A DNA stretch of 64,000 nt from Pythium myriotylum (taxonomy: Eukaryota; Oomycota; Peronosporomycetes; Pythiales; Pythiaceae). Shown piece by piece: positions 9,821 through 19,012 of this stretch (position 1 is its first letter; each line of letters opens with the position of its first letter). The stretch covers positions 868,001 through 932,000 of the forward strand of contig JALJCQ010000014.1 in the NCBI GenBank assembly GCA_023091665.1, read 5' to 3'. The translations under genes were made by a program, and so were the position numbers. The notes under the pieces were generated by a model that was not told where the DNA came from, made no database searches, and worked only from the letters and a program-made list of their open reading frames with translations.

Positions 9821-11707
9821 ATGCCGGCGGCGCCTCCGCGGTTCACGCCGCCCGCGAGTCTGCGGCGCGCGCTCGACCAGAGCGCCGTCTCGGCGCGCGA
9901 GGACCCCGTGCACTCGTCGCGGCGCGCGCTCGGGAGCGCCAAGCTGCCCGCGAGCGATCTCAACAATGTCAACCGGCTCCACGTGCTGCTCGCGTGCGTC
10001 GTGGGCGTCGTGGTCGGCACCGTGATCGTGCAGGCGGGCATCAACAGCAAGACGCAGGTCGTGATGATGAAGCTGCCCGGCGACCTCTTTATGAACGTGA
10101 TGCTCTGCGTGATCGTGCCGACTGTCTTCCTCAACTCGATCCTCGCGAGCATGCACTTTTGGACGCTCAACAAGGCCAAGGCGCTCGGCATCAAGATGCT
10201 CGCGTTCTTCTTCGCGACGACGCTCTGGGCCTCGACGCTCGGCGTGCTCGCGGGCGTCTGCACCGCGCCGCTCTTCAGCCCGCACAACCTCACCAAGGCC
10301 GCGAGCGCCGCGACACTCGGCAAGGCGCCTGTCGTGCTGCGCTGTCCCTCGAGCGAGAACGCGTCCGTCGTCTTGGACAGCGCGAGCGGTGGCCTCCGGT
10401 GTCAGCCCGTCGAGACCGCGGCCAACGGGACCGCGTTCTTGTTACAGGACCTATCCAATACGTTCCGATTACGTACCGACTTGCGCGACGTCTTGTCGCT
10501 TTCCGACGCGATGGTGCAGCTGTTCGAGAGCTTCTTCCCGGCCAACGCGATCCAATCTTTCCTCAAGGGCGATGTACTCAGCGTCATCATCATGGGCATC
10601 GCCATCGGCATCGCGCTCATCCACAGGTCCACGATTCGCACGCGCGAGAACACGCCGGGTTTTCGTACGCCAGCCTTCGGCGGCGGCGACGACAACAACA
10701 CGTTCGCCGGACAGATCTTTTTGTTGGTCATGCAGGGCGAAGTCATCCTCAGCATGCTACTCCGCAGTCTACTCAAGTCCTTGCCGATGCTGCTGGTGCA
10801 GATCGTCGCTGGTGGCATCCTCGAAGCGGACGAGCAGGCACCGAAGGACTCGAGCGACCTCTCGCCCTCCACGCAGGATCTCGTGACGCTGATGGCCGTC
10901 GTCATCTTCGCACTGCTTCTGGAGCTGGCGACGATCATGGCGATGACCATGATGGTCACCAAGAGCAACCCGTTCCGGTTCATGGCGCAGCTCTTCCCCG
11001 CGCAGCTCGTCGCGCTCGGTACATCGTCGTCCCTCGTGGCGCTGCCCACGACTGTGCGTAGCATCGCCGCCAGCAAACAGGTCTCGATGCCGCTCGCCCA
11101 CTTCGTCTGCTCCACGGGCACCGTGCTCAACAAGAATGGCAGCGCGCTCTACCTGTCTGCCGCGAGCGTCTACATCCTCGTGACCAGCGGCTTCCGCGAC
11201 GAGGCCATGAACGCGGGCAACCTCGTGCTCCTCACAGTCATGAGCGCACTACTCTCGTTCATCGTGCCACCCATGCCACGAGGCAATCTGGCGCTGATCG
11301 GCACGGTCCTCACCGGTGTGTTTGGCGTCCAAGACAGCATCGGCCTGGCGCGGATGGTGGCGTTCCTCACGACCATGGACTGGCTGCTCGACCCGTTCGT
11401 GACGGTGATCAACGTGACCATCAACTGTCTAGTCTCGCTCATTCTCGCTGTTCAGATGGACGAGACCTTCATCGAACACGGCATGTTCGAGGCCGTGTCC
11501 GATACCCAGGAAGAGGACAGCAACGACGGGTTCCCGCTGGACGAAAGCGACCAGCACATCCGGCCCCACGCATCGTCGCGAGGCACCAACCCGTACCAGC
11601 ATCAGTCGCACTCTCGATCGCGCACCGACACGCATGGCAGTGGAACCATGCGCCCACCGATGGTTGCGCGCATGACGAGCGTCGGCGAGAGCGTCTGCTC
11701 TGCTTAG
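9821..11707 (+). CDS. DAACS-family transporter, paralog C
   Basis: 628 aa, single exon, ATG at 9821. The cytosolic N-terminus is rich in Pro and Ala. The first helix is LLACVVGVVVGTVIVQAG. The extracytoplasmic loop has a Cys pair (VLRCPSSENAS ... LRCQ). Hairpin 1 tip is TSSSLVALP, TM7 GTVLNKNGSALY, hairpin 2 FIVPPMPRGN and TM8 MDWLLDPFVTVINVTIN. The D390, D394 and N401 equivalents are kept, but R397 is Val and D405 is Asn. In known carriers R397 contacts the substrate side chain in acidic-substrate transporters, so selectivity is likely altered (inference). The C-terminal tail of about 90 residues is hydrophilic and His/Ser-rich. Divergent in sequence from the D-F trio that follows 180 bp downstream. 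Confidence 0.88.
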   Translation: MPAAPPRFTPPASLRRALDQSAVSAREDPVHSSRRALGSAKLPASDLNNVNRLHVLLACVVGVVVGTVIVQAGINSKTQVVMMKLPGDLFMNVMLCVIVPTVFLNSILASMHFWTLNKAKALGIKMLAFFFATTLWASTLGVLAGVCTAPLFSPHNLTKAASAATLGKAPVVLRCPSSENASVVLDSASGGLRCQPVETAANGTAFLLQDLSNTFRLRTDLRDVLSLSDAMVQLFESFFPANAIQSFLKGDVLSVIIMGIAIGIALIHRSTIRTRENTPGFRTPAFGGGDDNNTFAGQIFLLVMQGEVILSMLLRSLLKSLPMLLVQIVAGGILEADEQAPKDSSDLSPSTQDLVTLMAVVIFALLLELATIMAMTMMVTKSNPFRFMAQLFPAQLVALGTSSSLVALPTTVRSIAASKQVSMPLAHFVCSTGTVLNKNGSALYLSAASVYILVTSGFRDEAMNAGNLVLLTVMSALLSFIVPPMPRGNLALIGTVLTGVFGVQDSIGLARMVAFLTTMDWLLDPFVTVINVTINCLVSLILAVQMDETFIEHGMFEAVSDTQEEDSNDGFPLDESDQHIRPHASSRGTNPYQHQSHSRSRTDTHGSGTMRPPMVARMTSVGESVCSA

Positions 11708-11886
11708 TTTGGTAGAATTCGTTAAGTATTAGCTCCGCGACCGAGGCAGTATTTATAGGAGGCATCTCCTCCCTCTCGATCTTGGTCGCGGCCGTGTAGT
11801 ACCCTAATAGATGCCGCCAAGGCTTTCTCCGAAGTTGAAACTCCTCGTCATTACCATTTAGTTCGATCTCCAAGCCCTTCGGCTCG

Positions 11887-13686
11887 ATGAAGCGCACGGA
11901 GACGCGTCGTGTGGTCGAGTATGATGCTGACGACGTCGAACTCCAGGACAGCTTCGATGGATCCAACACACTAGGGGGAGCCTACACGGGTAGCCTCACT
12001 CTCCCAGACTCGGCTCGAGAGTTTGCGACCAACAGCACCAACTCACTGCGAATGACCATGACGCCCACAACGCGCTTTCTCGAACAGCCTATATTGCTCG
12101 ACATGGCCAAGGACAACACATCCACAGGAAGCAGTACGACGCTCCCTGGGGTTCGAGGACGAGACGGTGTGCTTCGCGGACAGTACGACCCCATCATGCA
12201 CGACGAGTTGCTCCACATACACTATCGGTCGCCGCATATGGTTCGTGTGGCCATCGCGGGCATCGTCGGTATCGTCGCTGGCGCCATTCTCAACAGCTTC
12301 AATCTGCACTTTACGTGGCAAGTATGGATCGGGCTCTGCGGCTACATGTTTCTCCGGCTGCTTGAGTGTCTAGCGTTACCACTGATCTTTACATCTGTCA
12401 CACTCGGTGTCGCGCAACTCGTACGGTCCTCCAAAGGAACGAGCATCATGATCCGCCTAGCACTGATGTTCGTCACCTCAGCCTTTCTCGCTTCTGGAAT
12501 TGGTCTGCTCACGGGTTTTGCCATGTCGCCAACTTTTACCCACAAGTCAGCGCCGCCTGTTGCGCTACCAAGTGTCAAGGTCAAGATGCAGTGTCCGAAC
12601 GAGATGTACATGACTCTAAGCCCGCATTTGTGCGACGGCAAACTCTTGAGGGATGCTAGGGAGTTCACCATCACCAACATCACGGGTGTCACGCTCAAGG
12701 AAGTCTACAACACCGACATCATCGAGCAAGACGTGGCATATTCAACGCAAATCGTCAATTTCTTCACAGCTGCGTTCCAGCAAAATATCACTGAGGCCTT
12801 TACGACGGCTTCGTACTTGGGGATCGTCATTTTCGCCATGTTCGTTGGCGCGGGTATCGTTGCATCCCAGGATTTCCCCGACATGTACGGCCAAACGAAC
12901 CACCTGTACCATGTTCTCAAGCAGGTGGACGTCGTGCTTGAGTGGCTGCTCAACAAGCTAATCTTCTGGATCCCCATGGGCACCTTCGACGCCATGATGT
13001 TCACGATCATGACGGGCACACTCACGAACCACTCGTTCAAGGAATCTATGTACTTGCCTCTCGCACTTCTCGTGGCGCTGACTGTGAATTTCTTTCTCGT
13101 CGTCTGCGTCGCCTACTGGGCCCTTGTGCGCAAGAACCCATTCACCTTCTTCTGGTATCTCTTGCCGGCGCTCATCTACATGCTTGCAAGCCAACGATAT
13201 ATGGCCACGATCCCAATTATGATGCGCAGCATTGAAAATTCCAAGCAGGTCTCGCGCACACTTGCGCAGTTCTCCATCTCATTGGGAACGGCGCTCAGCA
13301 TGTGTGGCCACGCGTGCTTCTTTTCCGTGTCGTGTGTCTTCATGGCCTACACAAGCGGACTCGAAAGCAATCTCACGCCTGGACGGGTCATCCTGCTTGT
13401 TATCATCTCCGCACTGAGCTCGTTTGGTTCACCGCAGGAGAACGGCGCGAGTCTCACGTGCGTCGCCACGATTTGGCGTACGGTATTTGGCTCAGCACCA
13501 CCACCGGCGTTCGCCTTTGTTGTGTCCATGGAATGGCTCACTGTGCGCATGCGGCGCGTGCATAACATCACAGTTGTTGCCTTCATCGCACGAGTCATCG
13601 CAGAGCAGCTGGACGAACGACCGGAAGACGAGGAAGACAGAGACATGGTCGAGACCCAACGATCAAACGAGCTATCGCCGTTCTGA
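11887..13686 (+). CDS. DAACS-family transporter, paralog D (first of tandem trio)
   Basis: 599 aa, single exon. The N-terminal cytosolic region begins MKRTETRRVVEYDADD and carries TPTTRFLEQPILLD (residues about 59-72), shared with paralogs E and F only. The loop Cys pair is C236/C249 (QCPNEMYMTLSPHLCDGK). The hairpin 1 tip is ASQRYMATIP (434-443) in place of the Ser-rich SSSxATLP. TM7 is TALSMCG (468-474), hairpin 2 SSFGSPQENG (511-520) and TM8 MEWLTVRMRRVHN (548-560). Relative to GltPh, TM7 N310 and D312 and TM8 D390, D394 and D405 are Ser, Cys, Glu, Val and Val. The fold is therefore recognisable but the canonical cation sites are not. The acidic C-tail RPEDEEDRD is shared with E and F. Confidence 0.88.
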   Translation: MKRTETRRVVEYDADDVELQDSFDGSNTLGGAYTGSLTLPDSAREFATNSTNSLRMTMTPTTRFLEQPILLDMAKDNTSTGSSTTLPGVRGRDGVLRGQYDPIMHDELLHIHYRSPHMVRVAIAGIVGIVAGAILNSFNLHFTWQVWIGLCGYMFLRLLECLALPLIFTSVTLGVAQLVRSSKGTSIMIRLALMFVTSAFLASGIGLLTGFAMSPTFTHKSAPPVALPSVKVKMQCPNEMYMTLSPHLCDGKLLRDAREFTITNITGVTLKEVYNTDIIEQDVAYSTQIVNFFTAAFQQNITEAFTTASYLGIVIFAMFVGAGIVASQDFPDMYGQTNHLYHVLKQVDVVLEWLLNKLIFWIPMGTFDAMMFTIMTGTLTNHSFKESMYLPLALLVALTVNFFLVVCVAYWALVRKNPFTFFWYLLPALIYMLASQRYMATIPIMMRSIENSKQVSRTLAQFSISLGTALSMCGHACFFSVSCVFMAYTSGLESNLTPGRVILLVIISALSSFGSPQENGASLTCVATIWRTVFGSAPPPAFAFVVSMEWLTVRMRRVHNITVVAFIARVIAEQLDERPEDEEDRDMVETQRSNELSPF

Positions 13687-13968
13687 ACGACCGGTTAAGT
13701 AGCGTCGACGCACTACAAACTCGATCAACACCCCAACCGAGATACCAGCGAGGTTGATCGTCCACCCAGCGGCCAAGTCTCAGGCCATTCGCCTAGATAC
13801 ACGTGCCAGACAGATACTTCGCTATTGTTCAAAATATTCTCGGGCATTAGACACCAAAATAGACATGGCCGTGTCCTGTAACGACAGCTACAAGTCGAAG
13901 CCCTCCAGCTTGCCGTGTCCTCTTTGAACGCAGTAGACAATCCTTCTTCAATACGCCAGCCAGACGAT

Positions 13969-15765
13969 ATGAAACGAATTAAGACACAGCGTGTTGTCGA
14001 GTTTGATGCGGATGAAGATGACAGCCAGTTGAACAGCTTTGACGCGACTAATACAAGCAGCACAGCCCTCCCAGATTCAGCTAGAGATCTCGATACGATT
14101 GGGCATGACTCGCTGGATATGGCAGTGACCCCAACAACTCGCTTTCTGGAGCAGCCAATTTTACTCGACGTTAAGGATGGGATGTCGCCAGGCAGCAGCA
14201 GGACATTGCCCGGGCACGTAGCATCGAGAGGGGCTAGACTTGGGGGTAATGGCAGTATTACCGATGCCCAGCGTTGTGCTCTCGTGCAAGATGAGCTGAT
14301 CCGAGTCCAATACCGATCTCCAAATTTGATTCGCGTTGCAATCGCCGGGATGATTGGAGCCGTCGTTGGTGTCGTACTCAATAGTTTCAATCTCCACTTC
14401 AGATGGCAATGGTGGATTGGTTTGGTCGGTTGGTTGTACCTCCGCACCCTCGAGTGCCTTGCGCTGCCATTGATCTTCGCATCTGTGACGCTTTGCATCG
14501 CGCAGCTTGTGCGATCTTCGAAAGGAAGTATCATCATGATCCGACTAGCATTGATATTCATCGTTTCGACTTTCCTCGCCTCAGGAATTGGTCTACTAAC
14601 AGGGTTTGCCATGTCGATTGTTTACTCACGCAAATCCGCGCCACCGGTCGAACTCCCGAGTGCGTCGGTTTTGCTTCAGTGCCCGAACGAACAATTCATG
14701 ACTTTGAGCCCTAACATGTGCGACGGAAAACTGATGAATGATGCTGCCTTCCTAACAGTCACGAACATCACCGGTATCACGCTCGCCCCGTACATTGTCA
14801 ATCAGAACGTTACATATTCGACGCAAATCGTTGATTTCTTCTCCACCGTCTTTCAACAGAATATCACGGAGGCGTTCACAAGCGGGTCATACCTGGGTAT
14901 TGTCATTTTCGCAATTTTCATCGGTGCTGGAATGGTCGTGTCGCAAGACTACCCAGAAATTCACGAAAATTCGAACTACATGTACCATGTTCTGAAGCAA
15001 GTCGACGTCGTGGTCGAGTGGCTGCTGAACTACGTCGTCGTCTGGATCCCATTGGGCACGCTGGATGCCATGACCTTCACGGTCATGACGGGCACAGTCT
15101 TGAACAGTTCATTCAAAGAGTCGATATACCTCCCCGTCACCCTTCTCGTCGCTCTCGTTCTCAATTTCTTCCTTGTCATCTGCATCGGCTACTGGATTTT
15201 CGTACGCAAGAACCCATTCTCGTTCTTCTTTTACCTATTGCCCGCGCTCATTTACTTGATGGCGAGCGAGCGGACCGTGGCGACAATCCCAATAATGATG
15301 CGCAGCATCGAGCGATCAAAACAGGTCTCAAGAACGCTCGCGCAATTTACAGTCTCTCTTGGAACCGCGCTGAGTTTGTGTGGTACTGCTTGTTACTTCT
15401 CAGTTTCTTGCATGTACATGGCCTACACGAGCGGCCTTGAAAGTCAGCTCACGGCTGGACGTGTGTTCGTGCTCTTCATTGTATCGGCACTAAGTTCATT
15501 TGGTGTCCCTGAAGACAATGGCGCAACTCTCACCTACACGGCGACAATTTGGCACACAGTTTTCGGTTCGGTACCACCAAACTCTTTCACTTTTGTCGTC
15601 GGAGTTGAGTGGCTGATGTCGCGATTGCGTCGCCTTTACAACATCACAGTCGTTGTTTTCGTCGCGCGCGTGATCGCAGAGCAACTCGATGAAACGCCTG
15701 AAGATGAGGAAGACCGAGCGATGGCAAGCACTAATCGATCGAATGATGCCTTTTACTCCATCTAA
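13969..15765 (+). CDS. DAACS-family transporter, paralog E (second of tandem trio)
   Basis: 598 aa from the ATG at 13969. The upstream in-frame codons back to 13915 have no ATG, and this start aligns with that of paralog D (MKRIKTQRVVEFDADED). It keeps TPTTRFLEQPILLD. The loop Cys pair is in LQCPNEQFMTLSPNMCDGK. Hairpin 1 tip is ASERTVATIP, TM7 TALSLCGTACY, hairpin 2 SSFGVPEDNGA and TM8 VEWLMSRLRRLYN. As in D and F the Ser-rich and NMDG motifs are replaced, while ATIP.MMRSIE..KQVSRTLAQF is nearly invariant across the trio. The gap after D is 282 bp. A perfect 14 bp hairpin lies 73 bp after the stop. Confidence 0.87.
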   Translation: MKRIKTQRVVEFDADEDDSQLNSFDATNTSSTALPDSARDLDTIGHDSLDMAVTPTTRFLEQPILLDVKDGMSPGSSRTLPGHVASRGARLGGNGSITDAQRCALVQDELIRVQYRSPNLIRVAIAGMIGAVVGVVLNSFNLHFRWQWWIGLVGWLYLRTLECLALPLIFASVTLCIAQLVRSSKGSIIMIRLALIFIVSTFLASGIGLLTGFAMSIVYSRKSAPPVELPSASVLLQCPNEQFMTLSPNMCDGKLMNDAAFLTVTNITGITLAPYIVNQNVTYSTQIVDFFSTVFQQNITEAFTSGSYLGIVIFAIFIGAGMVVSQDYPEIHENSNYMYHVLKQVDVVVEWLLNYVVVWIPLGTLDAMTFTVMTGTVLNSSFKESIYLPVTLLVALVLNFFLVICIGYWIFVRKNPFSFFFYLLPALIYLMASERTVATIPIMMRSIERSKQVSRTLAQFTVSLGTALSLCGTACYFSVSCMYMAYTSGLESQLTAGRVFVLFIVSALSSFGVPEDNGATLTYTATIWHTVFGSVPPNSFTFVVGVEWLMSRLRRLYNITVVVFVARVIAEQLDETPEDEEDRAMASTNRSNDAFYSI

Positions 15766-15838
15766 TACCGATGAGTGCATTTGAGTCTGGCAACAATGTT
15801 CACCGCAATCGCGACGAAGTCAATCTAGCAAGTCACAA

Positions 15839-15871
15839 TCTCCGACCTCAATAATTGATTGAGGTCGGAGA
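15839..15871. repeat. Perfect 14-bp inverted repeat (hairpin) downstream of paralog E
   Basis: Left arm 15839-15852 (TCTCCGACCTCAAT), loop AATTG, right arm 15858-15871. All 14 pairs match. It lies in the 334 bp gap between paralogs E and F, inside the likely 3' UTR of E. It could fold in the transcript or be a relic of an insertion; it has no U-run like a bacterial terminator. Nothing else is recognised in 15766-16099. Confidence 0.8.
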
Positions 15872-16099
15872 CAGCGCCAGAATACTATGCAGGGGTAGTC
15901 AGATAGAGTCTTTAGTTGCTCAAGACACGGTTCCTTCATAAATTTCACAAGGATGGCGACTTGTTACACAGAAACAGGGCCTCGGAAACAAAACGGCAGC
16001 TTCAGACAAAAGGTGAGAACGAAACTCCCGGCTCTCAGGCTTTCAGCTAGGAATAGTCGACCCGCCTCTTCAGTCTCGAGTGAACCACGAACGTAAGAA

Positions 16100-17911
16100 A
16101 TGTGGGGTACCGACACCAGGCGCGTCGTCGAGTTGGGGGCCGATGATGAGAAGGTCGAAGATGATTTTGGGGGCCTACGCCAGCCTCCGTTGACGGTCAT
16201 GAATGCGCATGCTATCATCAACAATAGCTCAACGCACATGGACATGACACCGACGACTCGTTTTCTGGAGCATCCTGTCTTGCTGGACATGGCAAAAGAC
16301 GGGGTGTCCACAGGTAGTAGCACGACGCTCCCTCGGAGAACTGGCCAGGATACGGGTGAACATTCTGCTAGAGAAGTTCGCGCGAGATTTGGTCCTCTGT
16401 TACAAGACGAGTTGATCGAAATCAGGTATCGTTCTCCGCACCTGATTCGCATGGTATTCGCTGGAGTTCTGGGGCTTGTACTGGGCACCTTGTTCAACAG
16501 CTTCAATCTCCACTTCACGTGGCAGTGGTGGATCGGTTTGTTTGGCTGGCTGTATTTGCGCACATTAGAGTGTCTTGCACTGCCATTGATCTTCACGTCA
16601 GTCACGCTTTGCGTCGCCCAGCTCGTGCGATCCTCCAAAGGAACCAGCATCATGATCCGACTGGCATTAATGTTCATCGTTTCGGCTTTCCTTGCATCAG
16701 GAATTGGTCTGCTCACGGGCTTCGCGATGTCACCGATATTTACTCACAAGTCGGCCCCGTCGGTTGGGTTGCCCAGCGTCAAGATCAAGATGCAGTGTCC
16801 CAACGAGATGTACATGACTTCGAGTCCGAAACTGTGCGACGGTAAACTCATGAAAGATGCCGCCGAGTTTACCGTTACCAACATCACTGGCATTGCACTC
16901 CGGTACGCCTACATCAACAACATAGTGAATCAGGATGTAACCTATCCGACTCAGATCGTCGACTTTTTCTCCACGGTCTTCCAGCAAAACATCACCGAGG
17001 CCTTCACAACAGGATCATATTTGGGCATCATTGTTTTCGCGATATTCATTGGAGCAGGAAAAGCTGTCTCTCGAGAGCGCCATGCTGATGTCGACCAAGG
17101 CCCCGACATCCTGTATCACGTACTCAAGCAATTATACATCGTCACCGAGTGGATCCTCAACTACGTCATCATATTGATCCCCATGGGCACCTTGGACGGC
17201 ATGACCTTCACCATCATGGCGGGAACAGTCCTCAACGACACCTTCAGACAGTCCATATTTTTGCCGATCGCACTATCCATCGCTCTGACCCTCAATTTCT
17301 TGCTCGTCGTCTGCGTTGGCTACTGGGCCTTTGTGCGCAAGAATCCCTTCACTTTCCTCTTCTACCTTCTCCCGGCATTGATTTACATGCTCGCTTGTCA
17401 GCGCACTGTGGCTACGATCCCCGTCATGATGCGTAGCATCGAGCGCTCCAAGCAAGTTTCGCGTACACTCGCGCAGTTCACTGTTTCACTTGGAACTGCG
17501 CTTAGTCTGTGTGGAACAGCTTGCTTTTTCACCGTCGCATGCATGTTCATGGTCTATACGAGTCATCTCGAGAGCGAACTCACAATTGGGCGAGTCATAC
17601 TCCTTGTGGTGGTGTCGGCACTAAGCTCATTTGGCACGCCAGAAGACACTGGCGCCGGGCTCACGTACGTCGCGACAATCTGGCACACTGTGTTCGGCTC
17701 GGTACCACCAACGTCGTTCTCGTTTGTCGTCAGTATGGAGTGGCTGATGTCGCGCTTACGCCGCGTTTACAACGTCGTCGTTGTTGTCTTCATTGCGCGT
17801 GTGATCGCAGAGCAGCTGGACGAGACACCTGAGGATGATCGCGATCGCGCCATAGAGGAAGAGATGATCGCGAATGGTTTGGCTCCACGAGCTGGATCGA
17901 ACTCTATCTAG
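16100..17911 (+). CDS. DAACS-family transporter, paralog F (third of tandem trio)
   Basis: 603 aa, ATG at 16100 (MWGTDTRRVVELGADD). Contains TPTTRFLEHPVLLD. The loop Cys pair is in MQCPNEMYMTSSPKLCDGK. Hairpin 1 tip is ACQRTVATIP, TM7 TALSLCGTACF, hairpin 2 SSFGTPEDTGAG and TM8 MEWLMSRLRRVYNVVVVV. The R397 and N401 equivalents remain, but the Asp residues of the canonical sites do not. Arrangement and similarity to D and E show tandem duplication; F and D share the loop sequence most closely, while F and E share hairpin 1 and TM8. Confidence 0.87.
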   Translation: MWGTDTRRVVELGADDEKVEDDFGGLRQPPLTVMNAHAIINNSSTHMDMTPTTRFLEHPVLLDMAKDGVSTGSSTTLPRRTGQDTGEHSAREVRARFGPLLQDELIEIRYRSPHLIRMVFAGVLGLVLGTLFNSFNLHFTWQWWIGLFGWLYLRTLECLALPLIFTSVTLCVAQLVRSSKGTSIMIRLALMFIVSAFLASGIGLLTGFAMSPIFTHKSAPSVGLPSVKIKMQCPNEMYMTSSPKLCDGKLMKDAAEFTVTNITGIALRYAYINNIVNQDVTYPTQIVDFFSTVFQQNITEAFTTGSYLGIIVFAIFIGAGKAVSRERHADVDQGPDILYHVLKQLYIVTEWILNYVIILIPMGTLDGMTFTIMAGTVLNDTFRQSIFLPIALSIALTLNFLLVVCVGYWAFVRKNPFTFLFYLLPALIYMLACQRTVATIPVMMRSIERSKQVSRTLAQFTVSLGTALSLCGTACFFTVACMFMVYTSHLESELTIGRVILLVVVSALSSFGTPEDTGAGLTYVATIWHTVFGSVPPTSFSFVVSMEWLMSRLRRVYNVVVVVFIARVIAEQLDETPEDDRDRAIEEEMIANGLAPRAGSNSI

Positions 17912-18095
17912 TGATACACCATTGATTAGCTTCAGTTACCACGACTTTCCTCTATAATTTACTGATCGCGTTGCATATATATTTATATATGCATCCCGAT
18001 CAAAACCAGACGGAAAGCTTGCGAGCACCAATTCTCTTCATATCCATTGAGTTTGTTCCTGTCGATATCTATCAATCGACTGTCCTTCGTTTGCT

Positions 18096-18904
18096 CTACT
18101 CGCGCTGGGTGAACACCAGCAGCCCCATACCCCCCACGAGCACATACTTGAACATTGGATAGTCGTTGAGAAGGATCGTCAGCATCCCTGCGTAAGGCAC
18201 CGACCTAGCAGTCCACGTCTCAGTCAACGGTGCAATCACCCATACAAGAGGAGAGGCCACGGTACTCACGCCCTTGCAATGCCCACGACGTCTTCGCGCT
18301 CGAGCCACATCTGTCCTTCAGCGTACAACCCACTAGGCACCGCAATCAGTCTCTGCGCCGTCAGGCTGGAGAGATAGTGAACGAATCTCACCGATCATCG
18401 ATGTTGTTGTTGTCGCCCTTGGTCAGATACACCTCGTGCCCATCCGTCGCCCTGAGACCAGAAAACGCGTGAGCCCTTCCCACACGCAGCTTACTCCTCC
18501 CCACAAAGCTACAAACCGCTTGTGCTTCTCAAGCACGCGGTGCACGATCGGCACGTCGCGGCCCTTGACCTTGTACACGACGATGTCGCCAATATCCAGG
18601 TACGGTTTCTACGCAGACCGCTCTCACGTGAGCCTTCCTCGCGACTCGCCCCACTCGTCGACCGCCATACGCCACGCACCGTGTTGTCGAGATAGAGGAT
18701 GTCGCCGCGCTGGAAGGCCGGCTCCATGCTGCCGCTGAGCACGACGACGACGGGCGACTCGCTCTCCGTGTAGAGCATGAGCCCCTTCCAGAGCATGAGC
18801 GCCGTGAGCATCACCATCGCCAGGTTCAGCGCCTGGTGCGAGAGCTGGCGCTTGTTCTTCCAGATGCGCTTGGCCTCGTCCACTTGCTGCCGCACGAGAT
18901 CCAT
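18096..18904 (-). CDS. SEC11: Signal peptidase complex catalytic subunit SEC11 (five exons)
   Basis: Cleaves signal peptides in the ER membrane. Model: exons 18904-18680, 18608-18517, 18451-18392, 18332-18270 and 18204-18096, all with GT...AG introns and consistent phases; 182 aa, the usual SEC11 length. An N-terminal cytosolic helix ([19 protein letters not shown]) precedes one transmembrane segment (residues about 26-45). The catalytic Ser is S59 in [17 protein letters not shown]. His is H98 in [11 protein letters not shown]. The Asp block is [18 protein letters not shown] (D119 to D125). The C-terminus is [31 protein letters not shown]. The five small exons contrast with the intronless transporters next door. 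Confidence 0.95.
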
Positions 18905-19012
18905 CCTTGTCGTCCGTAGCTCTTCACGAGTGATGAGGTGGCACGAGCCCAGGAAGCGAACCAGAATGCGTTAGAGTGCAACGTTCTTAACTGTTGTAAA
19001 ATGTAGCCATCT

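Noticed and set aside
15839..15871. Hairpin as a bacterial-type terminator
   Set aside because: The window is eukaryotic, there is no U-run after the stem, and neighbouring genes have poly-A type ends.
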